From positions 62,001 to 126,000 of the forward strand of contig NZ_CP128399.1 of the NCBI RefSeq assembly GCF_030389965.1: a stretch of 64,000 nucleotides of DNA, in the 5' to 3' direction. Position numbers and translations under genes: made by a program. A model generated the notes under the pieces. It was not told the DNA's origin. It did no database searches and worked only from the letters and a program-made list of their open reading frames with translations. Source of the DNA: Candidatus Chlorohelix allophototropha. GTDB lineage: Bacteria > Chloroflexota > Chloroflexia > Chloroheliales > Chloroheliaceae. Shown piece after piece: positions 61,587 to 64,000 of this stretch (the stretch's first letter is position 1; each line of letters opens with the position of its first letter).

Positions 61587-62831
61587 ATGACAGCCTCAAC
61601 TGAGATACCCGTAAAATTGGAAACTATTCTGGAAGCAGCCGGGCGCATCTCCGGTGTGGTACGCCGCACCGATTTGATGGAATCTCAGGCTTTTAGCAAG
61701 GAGTGCGGTGCGACAGTATTTCTAAAATTTGAAAATATGCAACGCACCGGTTCTTTTAAAATCCGGGGCGCTTATAATAAAATCTCTCGCTTAGCAGAAA
61801 TGCGCGGTGACGAGCGCCCTTTAGGGATTATCTGTGTCAGCGCGGGAAACCATGCTCAGGGCGTTGCCAGCGCCGCCCTATTTAGCGGGTTTGCGGCTAC
61901 AGTAGTAATGCCGTTAGGGGCATCCTTGACTAAAGTAATGGCGTGTCGCGACTTGAAAGCAGAAGTCATCCAGCATGGAAATACATTGGAAGAAGCCTTC
62001 ACCTTTGCCAATGAGTTGGCAAAAGCGCGTGAATTAATGATGGTGCATCCCTATGATGATTGGGATGTGATTGCCGGGCAGGGTACAATCGGTCTGGAAG
62101 TGCTTCAGGATTTACACGATGTCAATACTGTAGTAGCGCCTTTGGGTGGTGGCGGGTTGCTTTCTGGAATTGCGCTGGCGATTAAATTACAAAAACCCGA
62201 AGTCCGGGTTATCGGGGTACAAACCGAGGCGGTTTCGCCCTACTACGGCTTTATCCAGAGTGGGAAGTATAGCGCAATTAACCCGGATGCCACTACTATA
62301 GCCGATGGTATCCGGGTGAAGTTGCCGGGAGAGCGTCCTTCGTTGGTGTTGCGCCGCTATGTGGACGATGTGGTGACGGTGGATGACGGTAAAATTTCGG
62401 AAGCGATTGTTTCAGTTTTAGAACGTACTCGAACGTTGGTAGAAGGGGCGGGGGCAATTGGGCTTGCTGCACTAATGGCTGGTAAAATCCCGCTTAAACA
62501 GGACGAACGGGTGGCAGTAATTCTCAGCGGGGGCAATATTGATACGCCATTGGTCGGAAACATCATTGATTATGGTTTGTCCAGCAGTGGCAGGCTATTT
62601 GCGGTTTCTATACTCTTAACCGATAAGCCCGGACAACTCCATAACTTGCTTAGATTGGTAGCCGAAATGGGTATGAATTTGCGACAGGTGCAGCATCGGC
62701 GTGGCGAACTTAACGTTCCGGTGGGGCGCACCGAAGTAGTATTGCAAATCGAGTGTCGCGCGCGTGAGCAGCATAGCCAACTGGTGGAGCATCTCAGGAA
62801 TAATGGGCTTGAGGCAAGAATCATTAACTGA
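61587..62831 (+). CDS. ilvA: Threonine ammonia-lyase with ACT domain
   Basis: PLP enzyme converting threonine to 2-oxobutanoate, the first step of isoleucine synthesis or of threonine breakdown. 414 residues. The PLP Lys is in R-T-G-S-F-K-I-R-G-A, the phosphate-binding glycines in G-G-G-G-L-L-S-G, and S-G-G-N-I-D is the C-terminal cofactor motif. One ACT domain (about 335-410; L-T-D-K-P-G-Q-L) follows. A single ACT of this layout is the TdcB-like/one-domain form. A TATAAT at 61531-61536 is a possible -10; no leader peptide or T-box seen. Confidence 0.94.
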   Translation: MTASTEIPVKLETILEAAGRISGVVRRTDLMESQAFSKECGATVFLKFENMQRTGSFKIRGAYNKISRLAEMRGDERPLGIICVSAGNHAQGVASAALFSGFAATVVMPLGASLTKVMACRDLKAEVIQHGNTLEEAFTFANELAKARELMMVHPYDDWDVIAGQGTIGLEVLQDLHDVNTVVAPLGGGGLLSGIALAIKLQKPEVRVIGVQTEAVSPYYGFIQSGKYSAINPDATTIADGIRVKLPGERPSLVLRRYVDDVVTVDDGKISEAIVSVLERTRTLVEGAGAIGLAALMAGKIPLKQDERVAVILSGGNIDTPLVGNIIDYGLSSSGRLFAVSILLTDKPGQLHNLLRLVAEMGMNLRQVQHRRGELNVPVGRTEVVLQIECRAREQHSQLVEHLRNNGLEARIIN

Positions 62832-62894
62832 TCGCCGGATTAAAAACAATTTGATTGTTGCTCACCTGCGCTATATAATAGCGGCGAAACAAGA

Positions 62895-63075
62895 TAAAAG
62901 GGAGTAGTTTTCGGGCTTTAAGCCCGTTGCGGTGGTTTCGACATACTGGCTAAAAAAGCCTGGAACCGTCGGTCAGTATAGATTTATTGGCAAACGAGAC
63001 TTTTACCTTACAGCAACCCCCCCTATTTGGGTGTTGGGTTTTGCGGTAGGGTGAAAAGGCTCGTTTTTTTGTTAA
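62895..63075 (+). promoter_or_regulatory. yybP-ykoY manganese riboswitch
   Basis: The two conserved blocks are present: GGGAGTAG (62900-62907) and GAGACTTTTACC (62996-63007), with a GC hairpin (CGGGCTT/AAGCCCG, 62912-62926) between them. The downstream stem (about 63003-63050, A-C-C-T-T-A-C with G-T-A-G-G-G-T) followed by a T7 run is the expression platform. It directly precedes the UPF0016 gene, the usual target of this Mn2+-sensing element. Confidence 0.9.
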
Positions 63076-63085
63076 GGAGGAGAAA

Positions 63086-63652
63086 GTGTCTGCTATTCTG
63101 GCAAGTTTTTTCTTTATCTTCGCAGCAGAGATGGGTGACAAGACACAACTGGTGGCGTTGGCGTTTGCCACTCGTTACCGCCCAAAGCTGGTACTGATTG
63201 GCATAACGATAGCAACCTTGTTGGTGCATTTGTTTTCGGTGACTATCGGCGAAGTGTTAGGGGCAAGCCTGCCCTCTTTCTGGATAAGCATCGCGGCAGG
63301 GTTGGCGTTTATCGGTTTTGGTATCTGGACTCTGCGCGGTGATGAACTGGATGATGAAGGCGAAGTTAAGGAACATGCGCTTGGACCGCTTTTCACAGTA
63401 GGTATTACCTTTTTTCTGGCAGAACTGGGCGACAAAACTATGCTCGCCACTGTTACCCTGAGCAGCGAATATCGCGACTTTGTGCCAGTCTGGATAGGTT
63501 CAACTTTAGGAATGGTGCTGGCAGACGGGCTAGCAGTAATTGTGGGGATTGTAGCGGGCAAACGCTTGCCGGAAAAAACTATACAAATCGTGGCGGCTCT
63601 AATATTTATCGGTACGGGGATTTTTACGCTGGTAGAGACGATTTTCTTATAA
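63086..63652 (+). CDS. GDT1/UPF0016-family Mn2+ exporter
   Basis: 188 residues, GTG start with AAGGAGG nine bases before. Six helices in two halves, each with the family motif: E-M-G-D-K-T-Q (about 11-17) and E-L-G-D-K-T-M (about 112-118). This is the two-motif full form. Relatives in bacteria (MneA/YebN-like) and yeast (Gdt1) move Mn2+ or Ca2+. The yybP-ykoY riboswitch upstream points to Mn2+ export, turned on by high Mn2+. Confidence 0.93.
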   Translation: MSAILASFFFIFAAEMGDKTQLVALAFATRYRPKLVLIGITIATLLVHLFSVTIGEVLGASLPSFWISIAAGLAFIGFGIWTLRGDELDDEGEVKEHALGPLFTVGITFFLAELGDKTMLATVTLSSEYRDFVPVWIGSTLGMVLADGLAVIVGIVAGKRLPEKTIQIVAALIFIGTGIFTLVETIFL

Positions 63653-63668
63653 AAAAAATTAAACCCCA

Positions 63669-63692
63669 GTTGCTCACAAACCGGGGTTTTGC
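63669..63692 (+). terminator. Terminator of the Mn2+ exporter gene
   Basis: AACCCC pairs with GGGGTT across a 16-base loop and is followed by TT; the preceding A7 also makes it usable from the right. Confidence 0.75.
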
Positions 63693-63921
63693 TTGTACTG
63701 CCATTCTAATTGTGGGGTCGGCAGACTCGCGTTTGAAAAAGGTTTGCTCGTCCACTTGTCGGGAGGAGGGCGGCTTACCGTAATTTCCAAACTCAAGCGC
63801 ATTATAACCTACTTCATGAACCATGTCAAGGGGTGCGCGACTCATCCCCACCAGATTACTAATCCCACATGTAAAATTTAGTATTTAAAGATTGTGCAAA
63901 AAAGCGCCTTGCAAGCGTTTA

Positions 63922-64000
63922 TCACCCCTGCTTGATGAGTTCTTGAATAGATTGGGTTATCAGTTCAGGTTGTCTTAAAGGTATTGAATGATCGCTTTTT
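63922..64000 (-). CDS. Alpha/beta hydrolase, C-terminal fragment (partial)
   Basis: 25 codons and a TGA stop (63924-63922) on the minus strand run off the right edge. The end reads D-H-S-I-P-L-R-Q-P-E-L-I, like the final strand and catalytic-His region of alpha/beta hydrolases, followed by a helix. Too short to be sure. Confidence 0.55.
   Translation of the reverse strand, partial: KSDHSIPLRQPELITQSIQELIKQG

Overview
The window is an ordinary chromosomal stretch from a bacterium that is most likely a member of the Chloroflexota. The evidence is the gene families rather than any single marker: a Roadblock/MglA-type GTPase/DUF4388 cluster, free-standing SARP/BTAD regulators, long TPR proteins, low-complexity proteins full of P-[ED]-W-L motifs, an MCM-type B12 subunit with MeaB, and a threonyl-tRNA synthetase under T-box control. 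Base composition is moderate (somewhat below 50% GC by eye). I cannot name the genus. I found no tRNA, rRNA or CRISPR array.

Layout. 1-6.9 kb: a tight four-gene operon (5' end off the window) encoding a P-[ED]-W-L repeat membrane protein, a polytopic membrane protein, a large GlmL/MutL-type ASKHA ATPase and an unrecognised protein. 7-10.5 kb: a membrane-anchored TPR protein and a small acidic protein. 10.5-14.3 kb: fabF on the minus strand and, divergently, thrS behind a complete promoter and T-box leader. 14.3-17 kb: a SARP-type regulator with an 11-bp tandem repeat in its divergent promoter region, plus small proteins. 17-20.8 kb (minus): PrsW, an AEC permease, an HspR-like MerR protein, an HU protein and two small membrane proteins. 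21-25.4 kb: small proteins, then an overlapping TPR/glycosyltransferase/hydrolase operon.

25.4-33.5 kb is a replication and segregation block: dnaN, ligA, a DUF4349 protein, a cluster of three DnaA boxes followed by AT-rich DNA (candidate oriC or DnaA-regulated promoter), parA, parB and an RlmM/FtsJ-like methyltransferase. 33.6-42.5 kb (minus) carries the B12-binding mutase subunit, meaB, an SbcD-like nuclease, a 1697-residue TPR/low-complexity scaffold with a Roadblock protein behind it, and ndk. 42.7-51.2 kb (plus) holds a CtpA-type protease, a Ca2+/H+ antiporter, the Roadblock-Roadblock-MglA-DUF4388 cluster, a lamin-tail-domain lipoprotein, a small membrane protein and two DedA proteins. 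51.2-61.4 kb (minus) has larC, rlmN, an orphan response regulator, an intact IS4-type insertion sequence, mutS overlapping an O-antigen-ligase-like gene, and a membrane protein. The window ends with threonine dehydratase, a Mn2+ (yybP-ykoY) riboswitch with its GDT1/UPF0016 exporter, and the 3' end of an alpha/beta hydrolase.

The most promising candidates for something undescribed are the membrane-associated ASKHA operon at the left end, and the possibility that it and the giant scaffold share a short-motif (P-x-W-L and x-P-F-x-[FL]) interaction code with the small-GTPase polarity module. The best single regulatory findings are the SARP-type 11-bp repeats, the promoter nested in a terminator ahead of dedA, the inverted repeat spanning the thrS promoter, and the helically phased DnaA boxes ahead of parA.
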